A stretch of 64,000 nt of DNA, taken from positions 26,747,224 to 26,811,223 of the forward strand of contig CM046876.1 of assembly GCA_025667525.1 (NCBI GenBank). The letters are read 5' to 3'. Position 1 is the stretch's first letter, and every line of letters begins with the position of its first letter. The stretch comes from Glebionis coronaria (Eukaryota > Streptophyta > Magnoliopsida > Asterales > Asteraceae). Shown one piece after another: positions 22,134 to 34,200 of the stretch. The notes under the pieces were generated by a model, which searched no databases, was not told where the DNA came from, and saw nothing but the letters and a program-made list of their open reading frames with translations. Made by a program: the position numbers and the translations under genes.

Positions 22134-23040
22134 AGAGTCGAGTTGGGCCTGTTCAGCGGTTGAAGCCTAATAAACTACAACATGTTGTTTGGACGAAGAT
22201 TGGTATGTCCGCCTCTCATAAGTTTTTTAGTGGTCAAAACACAAGGAAATGCGGGAAAAAGTGGTATCAAGGTATAGTTTACTGAGGTAATCCTTATTAA
22301 AAGTATCTTGAGAGTATTTCATATATTATTATTATATATTTTACTAAATGAGTTGTGATATTGTAGGATGCAAATAAAAATGTTGAGAACGTAGTCACAC
22401 TATCGAGCAACTGTATCTATGCCAAATGGCGTGTTCGGTAGAAAAGGAATTGATTACTGGCCGCGATTGCTAAATTTAAAGCGCATGGATTTGGTGATCA
22501 ATTGGTATCTTGATGATATCACTACTCTTACCTCAGGCAAGTTATGTTTTTAATAAGTGGCAATTTTCACCCATTTACTTGTAAATGAGTCAATTTTTGG
22601 GTTGTTTCTTCTAAGGGATCATCAAAACAAATAAGTGTATCTGTAACGCATATAGCTTCCTATATTATTTATAAAATTTAGATTACCAATTGTATAATAT
22701 TGTATTACTCATCACTTTAAGAAAATTTACCTGATAGTAAATATGGTTGTCGTGAATGAGCCAGGACTCATATCAGGTTCACAAACTACTGAAGGACTCG
22801 CCCTTGGAAACTGCAACATGGTGGAGAAGCAGATCTTCCAGAATTTCCAAATGAGCGTCAACTTCTTGGTTTTTATGTGGTTAGTTATCGGGATTTAACT
22901 TCTGAAGCTTATATTTTCCAGTAAAGTTTGTGTGCGTTGTTTCTGCTTTCTCATGCTATTCCATTCTAAATGTATGCAGGTGCCTATACTTGAAGACAGT
23001 CATGGGGAAGCCAGTTCGCATAGAAGGAAAGGTATTTTGC
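22134..23040 (+). pseudogene. Cluster of exon-like fragments in Helitron 3
   Basis: Several short open stretches look like exons of one gene: one after ATATTAG at about 22,135 ending near GATTG|GTATG (22,203), one around 22,405-22,535 (readable as GVFGRKGIDYWPRLLNLKRM then VINWYLDDI), and one at 22,755-22,875. The protein is not identified. Because they lie in order with the DUF1992 piece, they may come from the same captured gene, but I cannot show that. From 23,040 to 24,300 I see no supported gene. Confidence 0.35.
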
Positions 23041-24314
23041 TGTATTTTTTATGTGAGCTTTTAGTTTTACTTTCAGTGATCATTTTCATTGTAAATCTGG
23101 TTATTTGACTCCTTAGTTATCAGATAGTTATAAATGTAGTCACTTCATCCAAACGCTAAGACTGATTTTCTGCAATTCAAGGGGCAGATAAGTGCACTTC
23201 CAAACATCATGTAAATGATGGTTCACTTTAGGATTTTCGAAAAGATGACAAAAAATTTACAAGATGAATTGGTAAAAAAATTAATATTCTTTCTGAGTTG
23301 GGTGTTTTTCGTGAGTTTTTGGTTGGATATGCAAGGTGGGGTTTGGATAAATGCTCAACATGGGTTTGGGTCAAAACGGATATTCTGTAGCTACGACTCC
23401 AATCGGGCCACGGCAGGTCGAGTTGGTAAAAAAATTGAAACATTGTTGGTCAAAACATATATTCGTTTAAGTACGTATGCAGTTAGTCACAGACTAGGTC
23501 CAATTAGACCGATGACTCTTAACACTTTTTTGTTCATTTTCAAGTTTTCAAGTTTTCTTGCTTTCTCGACGTATGCACCGACTCCTAAGCTGCACCAAGC
23601 AACACAGGCTCCCAAGTAGCCATGGGTCACCATGTAACCTGTGCATGTTGAGTCGTCTGCGGTTTTATTTCCTTATCAGCCAGTGCATGAAGCAATGTCA
23701 CAGCTCAAACCACCCTCCGTCGTACAACAAGAGTAGACCGCAATTGTTCAGGCGGCATCTGCTTCTAGCAAAGTACTGAGGTTCCCTCTATGCCCAGGAA
23801 AAGGTGTATTGGAAAAACGCTCGAGTATATTTACATTGGGGACACCTTCACTATCAGGCATATGATTAGTGCCAACGCAATTTAAGCAATAGTATGAAAA
23901 CAATGGTCTTTATCTACTTTGAAAAAGCATATATAATGAAACCATCTTACATTTATCTCTCTACTTAAAATTAATTGAAGAAAAACGTAATTTAAACACG
24001 ATTTTAAAACCTGTATTTTGGGTTAATTCATTCCAGCCCATACTTAAAATGACTCATCTGGCATTCTGGCCCGTTTTAGCGCATGCCAACCCAACCCTTT
24101 TGCCATCTCTGTCAAAAGTTGTGATTAGAATAGGTCCAAACTAACGTCTTAACATATAACTAAGAACACAAATATATTTTATATGATTCACGATCTAAAT
24201 TATTAATGTATACATAATAAAAGTATAAGTTTCATAGTTTTTAAGAAAATATATTCGAGATTAATGCATGGTATACGATTTATGTCAAAACCCGTGCACG
24301 GGTATTAAAACTAG

Positions 24315-24603
24315 TAAGTTAAGATAGGAAAAGACTTCCAAATAAATTATTCAAAAATATGAAAATAAATTAAATGATAGTAACGGAATGAATTAATATA
24401 ATTAATGTGGATATATATATATATATATCCTATCGTAATCAAAACGGAAAAAATAAAAACATTAATGCGACTATTATTAAGGAAATTTGTAACGGAAAAT
24501 TATTTTCTTAGTAGTCAAAAACACTATAAAATGACCAACATTACCTTGACATTAACATAGTAATTGTAATTATATCTTTCAAGACCATTTCATCTCAGAG
24601 ATC
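24315..24603. promoter_or_regulatory. Upstream region of DEFL copy B
   Basis: The right part of the module interrupted by Helitron 3 is followed by a short (TA)n run (24,413-24,427) and a TATAAAA box at 24,525-24,531, 79 bases before the ATG as in copy A. Strings such as AACGGAATGAATTAATATAA are shared with copies A and C. Whether the Helitron insertion 290 bases upstream alters expression cannot be told from sequence. Confidence 0.5.
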
Positions 24604-25057
24604 ATGAATACTCAAATCATTTTCGTCATTTTCTGTTTGTTAGGTATTTCTTTCTTCGTCTTTTTTAGCTTATTAATGTAGTATTACCTAATATTGATCT
24701 TTTATCTCTTGACATTCGTAAGTTTTACTTTTGTTTGATAACAAGTAATCTAAAATGTTCATAGACACGAGTTAATTAACTAACAGTATTTATCATATAT
24801 GCATGCACGCAGTTGGTGAACAAGCATACATGTTAAATGCACGTGATGTAGTTGCTCAAAAGGATTCGTTGGTAAATCCAAATGGGGGTGATCAATGCGT
24901 TGAGAACATGGGTTTATGCAGCCCTCAATGCATGGCTGGTTGCTGCATTGACAAATGTGCGAGCAAATACCCCGGTGCCGGCTCCGGAAAGTGCGAGGGT
25001 CCCATAGGAACCGTTCATACTCTATGTAATTGCTATCATCCATGTCCACTCAACTAA
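24604..25057 (+). CDS. Defensin-like cysteine-rich secreted peptide, copy B (two exons)
   Basis: Exon 1 (24,604-24,643) gives a short hydrophobic signal-peptide start. The intron begins GT at 24,644 and ends CAG at 24,812; exon 2 runs 24,813-25,057 with TAA. The joined product is 94 residues. A pro-region of about 40 residues is followed by ten cysteines spaced C-X6-C-X3-C-X3-CC-X3-C-X11-C-X10-C-X-C-X3-C. The C-X3-C, G-X-C (GKC) and C-X-C elements are the CS-alpha-beta signature of plant defensin-like proteins. Such peptides are secreted and act as antimicrobials or in cell-cell signalling; the role of this one is unknown. It appears to be the only intact member of the three copies here. Next to it, on the opposite strand, is the SCPL pseudogene B. 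Confidence 0.8.
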
Positions 25058-25394
25058 TTCCAAATCTCTATTTTATCTTCTGCTTTCATCTTTGTGTTTA
25101 ATTTTACAAACAATTGAAGTGTAATACAAGAGATCATGTGTAGTAATCTCTCTTATTTTGATTATTAATGAAAAAATCAATTATAAAACAAGGTTCTTTT
25201 GTTTATCAGCAACCTGTAAATGGCATTGCTTAGGAATTTTATTGGCTGGACAACATTGCTTATTAAAGCTTATTTGAAGTTTGCAGTCAGCTTTTGTATC
25301 ATACACAAGTCATGAGATCGAATAAATATTCACATATCATTCAAATGGTCTCACTAAAATTTACAATGATTCATTGTTTAAAAACTTAATAAAC
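25058..25394. repeat. 3' flank of DEFL B
   Basis: No gene is seen. The region matches 9,427-9,769 and probably includes the 3' UTR of DEFL B. It separates the convergent DEFL and SCPL units. Confidence 0.6.
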
Positions 25395-26229
25395 ATAGCA
25401 TATAGTACATCAGCATGTGATCGTGATACTTCGTGCCCGGCTCCCCGCACCGTAGCATATGTTAAACCATTGTAAACCACATGATAACCTGTCACCTAAA
25501 CAACCAGAGTTTTCAAGTATCAAAATTAGACTTTTTAATTTGCAAGGATAGTGTTATATAATACATGGACTCCATGTCTTAACTGTTTTCAGCCTGAAAG
25601 CTTCTAGCCCTTATATAACAAGTTCCTATGAATGGAACAATAGAGTCTACATCTCCACTGCTACAAGTAATTAAATGATTATTGTTATATTATGATCATT
25701 TTGTTGCATATTGGACTACTTGTCTACATCTAATAGCTAGGAGGCAATATTTTGCGTAATATTACCTGTACAAAAGTATGCGTAACCCATGCTTGATTAA
25801 CCGGCGGTAAAATGGGAGCATGTTTAACGGAGTATCATGCCAATGGTTCGTATCTATAGTGCAAGGTGACCATGGGTATGGTAACCTTGTTCTGTTCGCG
25901 TTTAATGCTTCTTGGACCTTGCGAATGTTCAGGTAGTTATACACATACAATGTATCACATTGATCTATGAAACTTCCCCCACCCGAACTCACATTCAGGA
26001 TTGACAACGGGTCACAAGGGGGTCCGTAGATGTTGAATGAGTTAATGTAACCTAGGCTCTTCAATGTGTCAGTATAAGCTACCTAGCATGCGGGGCTTGC
26101 ATAAAAACCACCATTGGAGCAGGAATTTAAAAAATCTTTACGGATTTCTCTTGAGATTAGTGCATGATTCCAGGCGAAGTCAATGAATCCTATGGTGTCG
26201 TTCACATCTTCAATCAGACCGTTGTCAAT
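25395..26229 (-). pseudogene. Serine carboxypeptidase-like fragment, copy B
   Basis: Three exon remnants on the minus strand. The first (26,229-25,766), after a CAACAG acceptor, encodes an Asn-Gly...Phe-Ala-Trp-Asn-His stretch, then SLGYINSFNIYGPPCD, a Cys-Asp-Thr-Leu stretch, VQEALNANRTRLPYPWSPC and LRILLY before a GTAATA donor. The second (25,657 to about 25,565) encodes the Gly-Asp-Val-Asp-Ser-Ile-Val-Pro stretch with the expected catalytic Asp, then loses frame. The third (25,495 to about 25,395) has TYATVRGAGHEV with the catalytic His. The N-terminal part with the catalytic Ser is missing, and a TAG at 26,093-26,095 interrupts exon 1. SCPL enzymes are vacuolar or secreted hydrolases or acyltransferases of specialised metabolism. 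This copy is dead. Confidence 0.85.
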
Positions 26230-27386
26230 CTGTTGAATTAATGCATGTCAAGATACAATAACTAAATTATCCAAAGCAAAATATATGATTATAAGGGGTG
26301 CAAGTTCAAGTGCACAGGCCCCCAAAAGTATAGGGCCTCCAATATTATTGTTTGTTCAGTGTACTTGGTAAGGCCATAACAAAATGTACAACCCTATAAT
26401 TTTTATTCTTTGACATTCAAATGATTTCATCTTATCTTTCTGGCATTATTCCATAACTATTTGTGTAATATTTTTTTTTATAGTTTAAGTACTTAAAATT
26501 TAAAGCAGAAATAGTTGTATTTATAATTACATATACTATGGCAACATGAGATTTAATATCAGAGGACATATTTAGAGTCTTTTTTATAATTTGTAGATCA
26601 GAATATCCTAAACTTGAAAATAAGTGTGATATGCTTACAAAATAGATCCTTTAATTTCCTTTAGTTACATGTTTCAGTCAGGATTTCATGGTTAATGTGG
26701 TGTGTGCCTTGTATCCTTCACAAGGAGTTGATCCCTCCTACCCACCGACCAGTTAATTAGCCACCGACCAGTTAATTAGAGGCAACCCCTCTAATTGCAT
26801 GATGAGGTCTCCCCTCCAAGTATTCATGCAAGTTGTTGACCTCATGACCTATATTGGCTATTATGGTACATTAACTAATACAGATTTTCATAAGTAACAT
26901 AAGCTATATTTTCAGAACTAAAACCAGTTAACATGACAGACAACTAGGTTTCTAGGACATATTCATTTCCGCTGTCATTCATGCTTTATACCCTTTATAT
27001 GCTTCTATACTCTATGTTTTTTCATGCTTTATTGTATATCTGTGCACTGAGCGTTATGCTCAGCCGTCTACTTTTCCATGTTCCCAAACGGCAGGTACCC
27101 AAGGACGCAAGTAGGAACTCCAGAGTATGTGCATTTGGATTGGAAGCTATCCGGCCTCTTTTACCTTATGCATTTATTCCTACTTTATCATACTTTACAT
27201 CTTTTGGACATTGTTTAGTCCTTTCCATTTACAGTACTTATATTGCTTGTTTGTGAGTTACTAGACTACCGATGTTTGATTCCGGTATTTCTATTTATGA
27301 TCATGAATGTTTAGACATTTACCTTGCATGCTTTGATGATACGCCATAATTTACTGTAGCACTCTATCCTATTAAATGGGGTGTTA
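26230..27386 (+). mobile_element. SCPL intron remnant and truncated LTR in plus orientation
   Basis: The first part continues the SCPL intron. A 24-base tandem duplication of CCACCGACCAGTTAATTAG occurs at about 26,740-26,785 and is single in block Y. From roughly 26,900 to 27,386 the sequence resembles a Ty3-type LTR in plus orientation: CACTGAGCGTTATGCTCAGC, then GGCAGGTACC, ending ATGGGGTGTTA. Its left end is not found. It abuts the integrase remnant, which lies on the minus strand. The same junction is in block Y at 59,571. Confidence 0.5.
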
Positions 27387-29156
27387 ACTACTAAGCAGAT
27401 ATAGTCGTCCCAACTTCCTGTCCATTCTAAAGCACAAGATCGAAGCATGTCATCTACTTTCTAAATGGTACGCTCCGACTTTCCGTCTGTCTGAGAATGA
27501 AAAGCCGTGCTAAGCTTAAGTTTGGTGCCCTAAGTTTTCTATAGAATCTTCCAGAACCGAGATGTAAAACGAGGATCTCTGTCAGAGTTGATATTGGATG
27601 GAGTACCATGTAGTCTCATGATCTCCTTCTGATAGATGTTAGCCAATTTGCTAACTGATTCATCTTTGCGGATTTGTAAGAAATGGTCTGATTTGGTCAG
27701 TCGGTCAACAATAACCCAAATGGCATTATGCTTCCTCTTGGTCTGCGGAAGTCTGGTGACAAAGTCTATGGATATCTTGTCCCACTTCCACTCTGGAATG
27801 TATAACGGTTGTAGTAAACCACTAGATCTTTGATGCTCAATCTTAACCTGCTGGCAGGTAAGACACTTGGAGACAAAGGTAGCAACATCCTGCTTCATAC
27901 CACTCTACCAGAAATGTTGCCTGATGTCATGGTACATCTTGGTAGAACGAGGATGAATAGAGAATGGAGAGCTATGAGCTTTAGTCAGCAAAGCCTTCCT
28001 GAGTGTAAGATCATCAGGAGCACATAGTCTAGTGCCCTGCCATAAGATACCATCATCGTCTAGCCGAAACTACGTTTGCTGGTCGATGTTCTGAATATCG
28101 CCCAGATTTTACCATAATCCTTCTGAGCTTCCTTGATACTAGAGAGTAAGTCAGGCTCAACTCTAAGATTAGCCTAGTAGCCATTTTGTCCACGTACCAT
28201 AAACTCGATGTCTAGTCGTTCTAAGTCACTTATGATTTCCTCCTCTATCTTAATGCCGTTGATCATACCCGACTTCCTGCTAAGAGTGTCTGCCACTACA
28301 TTCGCCTTGTCGGGATGATACTGAAGATTAATGTCATAATCCTTCAGCATCTCTAACCACCTTCTTTGCCTCATGTTCAGTTCGCGCTAGGTGAAGATAT
28401 ATTTCAGGCTCTTGTGATCTGTGAAGATATCACATGATTCGCCATACAAGTAATGCCTCCAAATCTTCAGTGCAAACACAACTATTGCAAGCTCTAAGTC
28501 ATGGTAGGGTAGTTCTCCTCATAAGGCTTAAGATTTCTTGATGCGTATGGAATCATTATCCCATGTTGCATGAGAACACATCCAAGACCCTTCCTTGAAG
28601 CATCACTATAGATCTGAAATCCACATGTGTCAGATCGGAGAGTAAGAATATGTGTAGATACCAAACACTTCTTGAGTTCTTCAAAGCTATTATCTCGCTC
28701 TTCAGTCCATACGAATTTCTCCCCTTTGCGCATCAGTTTGGTCAATGGCAGTGCTATTCGTGAAAAGTTCTCCACGAACCTACTGTAGTAACCAGCTAAG
28801 CCCAGAAAGCTACGAACTTCAGTCGCCGACGTCGGTCTTGGCCATTTGGTAATAGCCTCAACCTTCGAAGGATCCATGGTTATTCCCTCTGCGGATACGA
28901 TGTGGCCCAGAAACGCTACTTTTCTCAACCAGAATTCACACTTGGAGAACTTGGCATACGGCTGCTTCTGGCGAAGTATCTGCAATACAGTACGAAGATG
29001 GTCTTCGTGTTCCTCCTTGGATTTAGAGAAAATCAGAATATCATCAATGAAGACGATAACAAACTTGTCTAAAACCTCATGAAAGACACGGTTCATCATA
29101 TCCATGAAGACTGCTGGAGCATTGGTAAGTCCAAAAGGCATGACTACAATTCCTAG
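27387..29156 (-). pseudogene. Ty3/gypsy pol remnant, block X (RT, RNase H, integrase)
   Basis: From high to low coordinates: reverse transcriptase from [12 protein letters not shown] through the [12 protein letters not shown] catalytic motif and the RNase H Asp in IYSDAS (29,141-28,494); an RNase H/connection part with an HPDKANVVADTLSRK motif (28,374-28,174); and an integrase with a CLTCQQVK zinc-finger half and the first catalytic Asp in SIDFVTRLP (27,898-27,539). Stops and frameshifts separate the pieces. The upstream half (gag, protease, RT start) is missing because an Athila-like element is inserted at about 29,157. The integrase is cut short at 27,387. A near-identical copy is in block Y, so both descend from one insertion that predates the duplication. 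Confidence 0.85.
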
Positions 29157-30624
29157 TGTCCATAGTAATACAAGGGATTTTCAAGTATAAAAGTTCGTTG
29201 AACCAATCTTTTTGAATTGATTACCGTTAATCGTGCGACTCAATCGTTCTTGGTGGAATATAAAGGAAAAAGGTTATCTATTATCTATTTTAAACTAAAG
29301 GTAAAATGAAAGTGTAAATGTAAAAAAGAATGTAAATGTCGTTAAGTAAAAGTGGAAGTTTGAAACTTAAAACTAATACTTAAAACTAAATGACGAAAAA
29401 TTAAAACTTTAAAAAGTAAAATTTGAAAACTTAATAAAAAATGCAAACTCAAAATAAATCTAAGTTAAGACAATTAAAATAACACTAAGTAAAAATTGCG
29501 GGAAAAATTAAATCAATAATAAAAAATTAAGAAAAGAAAATAGGAACTAGGACTCTATCGGAAAGCAATCGGAATAAGCAAAAGCAAAACTATCGGAATA
29601 ACCAATAAGTTCTATTCTATCGGAATGTAGAAAAGGAAAGCTATCGGAATAATGTAGAAACGGAAAGCTATCGGAATCCCGATCGAAATAACCGTCGGAA
29701 TCCAAAACTCTATTCCGATACAACGATCGGAATAAAAGTGAAGGCTGTCGGAATCAAAAGCCCTTTTCCGATACTATGTATCGGAATGCTGATCCGAATA
29801 TAAAGCCCTAATCCGATGGTGCTGTCGGAATCACTCGTCGGGAAAGGGTTTACCTTTTCCGATAGAGTATAAATCGTAATAAGCAATCAAATAAGCTAAC
29901 TTTAATAATCACAAATATAAACTTGCCCAAATGAATAATAGAAAGAACTAAATAAGCTCGAATAAGAAACTTTCTAAAGACTAAATAAACAAGATTTATA
30001 AGATAAACTACAAGAAAAAGATTAAACTTATGAAAACATTTAAAATTGAAATAAACATAAAGATTAAAACTTAAAGATCAAACAAATCAACAAAAGATTA
30101 TTTTAAACAAGAAGGGAAGAATGAGAATGATTAAAAACTTGAATGTAAAAGATTAAAGATCAAAGATTTCACATAAGATTAAAGAGAAAGCTTGAAAAAC
30201 ATTAAGAAAAACTAGAGAGAGAAAGTATATTAATCTACTCCTACTTACCTTACAAAAATAAAACTAAAATCTACTACTCCTTAATGAAGTGTTTATGGAC
30301 TATATATACGAGGAGGAAAATGTGTTGGTGCTTTTTTCTTTCTTCTCGTCTTTTCGTCTTTTAAATTATTCGACTTTCTCGACGTTGTCTTGGGATTTGT
30401 CGATATAAATAGAACTCGTATTATAATTTTCTTCTTCTATTAGACTTGGTTCTTCGACTTCATTAAACTTCCGTCTTTAGACTTTTTCTTCAATAAATCT
30501 TCAGAATAGGACTTGGTCTTTTGTCTTCGTCTTTTGTCTTTTTCTTCGATAAAAGCCCATGTTTTCTTCCCTTTTCACATTTTGGTCCTAAATCACAACA
30601 GAAACACAAACCACGCATAATTCC
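29157..30624 (-). mobile_element. Athila-like LTR, first part (interrupted by Copia)
   Basis: With 43,158-43,241 this forms one LTR of about 1,550 bp. On the minus strand it begins TGATAAGTGTGAAAACAC at 43,241 and ends near CTATGGACA at 29,157. A TATATATA box lies at 30,301-30,308 on the minus strand. Downstream of it, in the probable transcribed part (29,550-29,870), is a cluster of about 15 TCGGAAT/ATTCCGA motifs. No protein gene is present in it. Confidence 0.65.
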
Positions 30625-31169
30625 TGTTGATCCCAAACATAGATCGATTAAGCTTTGTGTATACGAGATTAGATCAAGTAATACACGTAGAGAAACCTTT
30701 GCTTATGAATAAAGTAACTAAGTGTTATGTGGAATTAACACTTAATCTAGAACACAAAGATGTTAAACAAACTTTCACTTGTATTAGAATAATCGAACTT
30801 GATTACAATGAAAGAGGTTTAACAGTCGAATACTTGTGAAAACATATTATAACTGATGATAAACATTAACCTAAAAGATCTTCTTTTATATATTAAGAAG
30901 TCTTGTACAAGAAGCTACGAATCAACTATTCTAGGTAAAGATAATAATGGAAAATACAATGTCGAGTTTATCTTTACCATATACAAATAAAGAAACAAAT
31001 AAACAAAAGATTCGTATAAGATAACTTCCATCAGTGCTTGTCTTCCAGGCTATCAGCGTTGACTTTCCTCACTGTCAACACTTGGCTGTCAGCGTCCAAT
31101 GTCATCTTATCAGCGCTTGAACTCTTCTTATCAGCGTCTAGTGAACTGACCCATAATTTATTCCCAACA
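30625..31169 (-). repeat. 3' LTR of the Copia element
   Basis: 545 bp. The minus-strand TATA element is at 30,883-30,890 (TATAAAAG). The first 130 bases, minus sense, contain four to six copies of the CGCTGA(C/T)A motif. A polypurine tract (minus GTTTAGGGGAGGAT, 31,170-31,183) adjoins it. Confidence 0.92.
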
Positions 31170-31240
31170 ATCCTCCCCTAAACTTGATATCCACTCTAAT
31201 GATCAAGTTTCTGAATAAATACTAAAGGCTAGGAGGAATC

Positions 31241-34200
31241 TTACAAAAACTTCCTATGTTGGTGATAAACATATCTAATTAAGTCCTTGGCCACGTCACT
31301 AGTATAATCAATCTCCAAGGGTGTCTCCTTCATCTTCTCCAATATTTCTTTGGACAAGAAATAGTCAGCATCCACAAGTAGATACTCTGAAAACTTTGTA
31401 GAGCTCAAATGAAACACACCACAAGTAGAATAAAGCCTCCAATGAAGACCACTGAGGTCATCTTCAAGATCCTTCCATACAGCAGGATTTGCTTCCCTTG
31501 GACCACACAAAGTCAAAAATGTGTGCCATAGTCTTATTCCATTTGCTGAAGTAGGTGCTTCATCCTTATACTTGGCCTCTATCAATCTCCATAGATGCAC
31601 CAAGTCTTCTCTGTCTATGCTTGCAAAGATAGAAATAATTGAAGTGAAAGTGTGTACCTCCTTCCCAAATCTGCCAATTTTCCAAAATCCACACTCATCT
31701 TCATCAAAACTTATGATTGGATTTCTGGCATCTAGAGATACTACATTAACCAAATCTGAAGCTTCCAATGGAGAAAGCTTGAGATGCTTCCTTATGACAG
31801 TTTCACTTGGATCATACACATCCATATCTTTGGTAAATTGGAGAGGAACTCCTTTCTTCACTGGTCTTTGAGCAATCCTCATCTCCTTTGCAATATGCAT
31901 TTCCTCAGCAAGCTCATGTTTCCTTTCTTCTGAAAGAAACTGTAAGACATTATTTTCTTGCACATGCCTCCAAATAGGATGTGCCCTGTACTCTAGCTCC
32001 TCAAAAGATAAAGCCAGCAACTTCTTGTATGTCCATCCAGGTTGATGGCATCTAAGCAACTTGTAATACAATTGCCTGCTATCTCTTCTAAGCCAAGTCT
32101 TGACCTCTTGTGCATTATACTTCAAAATCACCTTTATATCATCTTGTACCCTGAGAAGAATTTCCAACCCCCAAATTTGATCTGACAAACTCATCCCTGG
32201 GTTGTCCATTACCTTATCTTCCCAAGCATGGTACATTCTGGTGATTTCTGGAAGGTCAAAATCAACCTGCTTCTTCAAATCACTCAATCTTTCTTTTGCC
32301 AACTCATCTCCATATTCAAGTCTTTCTGGATCTTCAATGATTTGAACACTTGAATCTGAGCTAGCTCCTTCTTTTTCATCATCACTCTCTTCCTCACTCT
32401 CAGAAGTGGCAACAAATGGTGATGTCCTACTTCTCTTTAAATCTTGCTCCAAAAGTTATTCAGCCAATTGTTTATCAAATGCAATTTGGGCTGCATCCTT
32501 CTTTGGAACCTCTTCTTCAACCAAAATTCCTTTACCCTTGTCTTTTGGATCAATGGTAGGTAAAGTAGATGAAGATACCTGTGTAGACACATCTTTGATG
32601 ATTGTTGATGATTGGAATACATCAACACCATCTGCAGGTTTGTCAGCGTTCAAGTTACATGTGTCAGCGCCCCGTTTACTCTTGTCAGCGCTGGATGTGT
32701 CAGCGTCCAAACTTTTGTCAACGCCAAGATTACTTGTGACAGCACCCTTGGATGTATCAATGGCAGGGTGCTTCTTCAAGTTGGTGAGTGCTTCAGCAAC
32801 ATTTAAAGATTCACTAAATTGTGAACTCTTCTCACTGGCTGTATGAATCAGCTCATCCTCTTCATCCTCCTCTTTGGAAGATTCCTCTATTCTACTCCTG
32901 CTACTAGGATTCTCCAAAACAGTTACCCGCTCCCTCAATGCTTGGAGTTCACGGCCCTGATTATTGACAATTTGTACAAGGCTGACATTTTGCTTTTGCA
33001 AGCTAATGACAGCAGCCGTCAATTCATTCAATGTCATAGGTTCCAATCTGCCCTCAGCTAGAATGGGGATTTGACCTCCAAAAATAGAATCATAGGGCAT
33101 GGATGAGGTCTTATCAATGTTGGACCTGTCTTGGCCAGCTGCTAAGCCTGTACCAATAGGTCCAGCCTCACCCATGTCACCAGCCACACTTGTGGAGGTG
33201 GTTCTCTCTGCTACATGGCTAGGACCACTAGAGGAGAACACTCCAGTAGTCCTTTGGCGTTTATTTAACCTAGATTGTAATGGGGTGGAAGATGAGGTAG
33301 ATTGTGTGGGTGTTGGTTGGTTAAGGGGTGTTTGGGATTGTTCAGGAATGTCATCAGCGTTGGGATTGGCTGTGTCAGCGCCAACATATTGAGTGTCAGC
33401 GTTGACATTGGCTTGGTCAACGTCCATGTGTTCAGGTGAAGGTAATGGTTCAAGGACAGGCTCAAGTTGAGGTTCAGGGTCTGGTTGTGGTTGGGCAGCC
33501 TGAATTACTTCAAGCATTGCTTGGGTGAGAGGTATAGGTCTGTTTGTGGAGATCATTTTGTCAAAAATGGTTTTCTTTTGCTTAGGGATCTCATAAAAAT
33601 GGTCATGATCCCTAAGACAATATTCTTGTAAATCAATCACCATTTGCAAAAATATTGGGTAAGACAAAGTCATTTTACTTCCCTTATTTTTACACATCCC
33701 TTCAAAAATCATTTTTGAAAAATTATACCTAAGCCCACGTGACATACAAACCAAAGCACTTGCAATGGACCTGTTTATTTCATTAAAAGCAGTACATTTT
33801 GGACTTAAGCATTGAAGAAGGACATGTATCAAATATTTCCAATCTGAGGGAAATTCCTGCTTATGATATTTATTTAAAGTTTTATCAGCAGGAATAGGAT
33901 AACCCAATTCCCTAAGACCTTGTTCTATTGTTGCAATGGCAAGGGTAGTCACACCATCAGAGTCATTAAGACGCAAAGCTTGGCGAACCAAAGCTTCAGT
34001 GACCACCCATATTCTACCATGAACAGTAGATGTTAATGTAGTCACTCCATTAGCTGTTGTGGAACTTACATTATTCCAAAACTGTCTAATGTGTGCGACA
34101 GGGACTAGTGGTTCATGAGAAAGTGCATACCTTATGGAGGATGCATTTAAAAATGCCACCATTTGTGAATACTGAGGGAACAAATCATTATCAGCGTCCA

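Larger units (their letters stand above)
16192..24314 (+). mobile_element. Helitron 3 (non-autonomous, gene-fragment carrier)
   Basis: The 5' end is A|TCTTTTTCTTTATAAAGC. The 3' end has the perfect palindrome ACCCGTGCACGGGT, then ATTAAAACTAG|T. Block Y holds the empty site: TTTCATA|TAGGTTAAG at 53,525-53,540, against TTTCATA here and TAAGTTAAG after 24,314. The 8,123-bp element contains a MULE (16,799-19,335) and exon-like fragments from about 20.3 to 23.2 kb. No RepHel protein is recognised. Confidence 0.8.

Noticed and set aside
23215..23619. 134-codon plus frame in Helitron 3
   Set aside because: No domain or splice support; overlapping frames on both strands of similar quality.
26730..26790. 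24-base tandem duplication as an attachment site
   Set aside because: It is a simple local duplication present only in block X, with no associated element.
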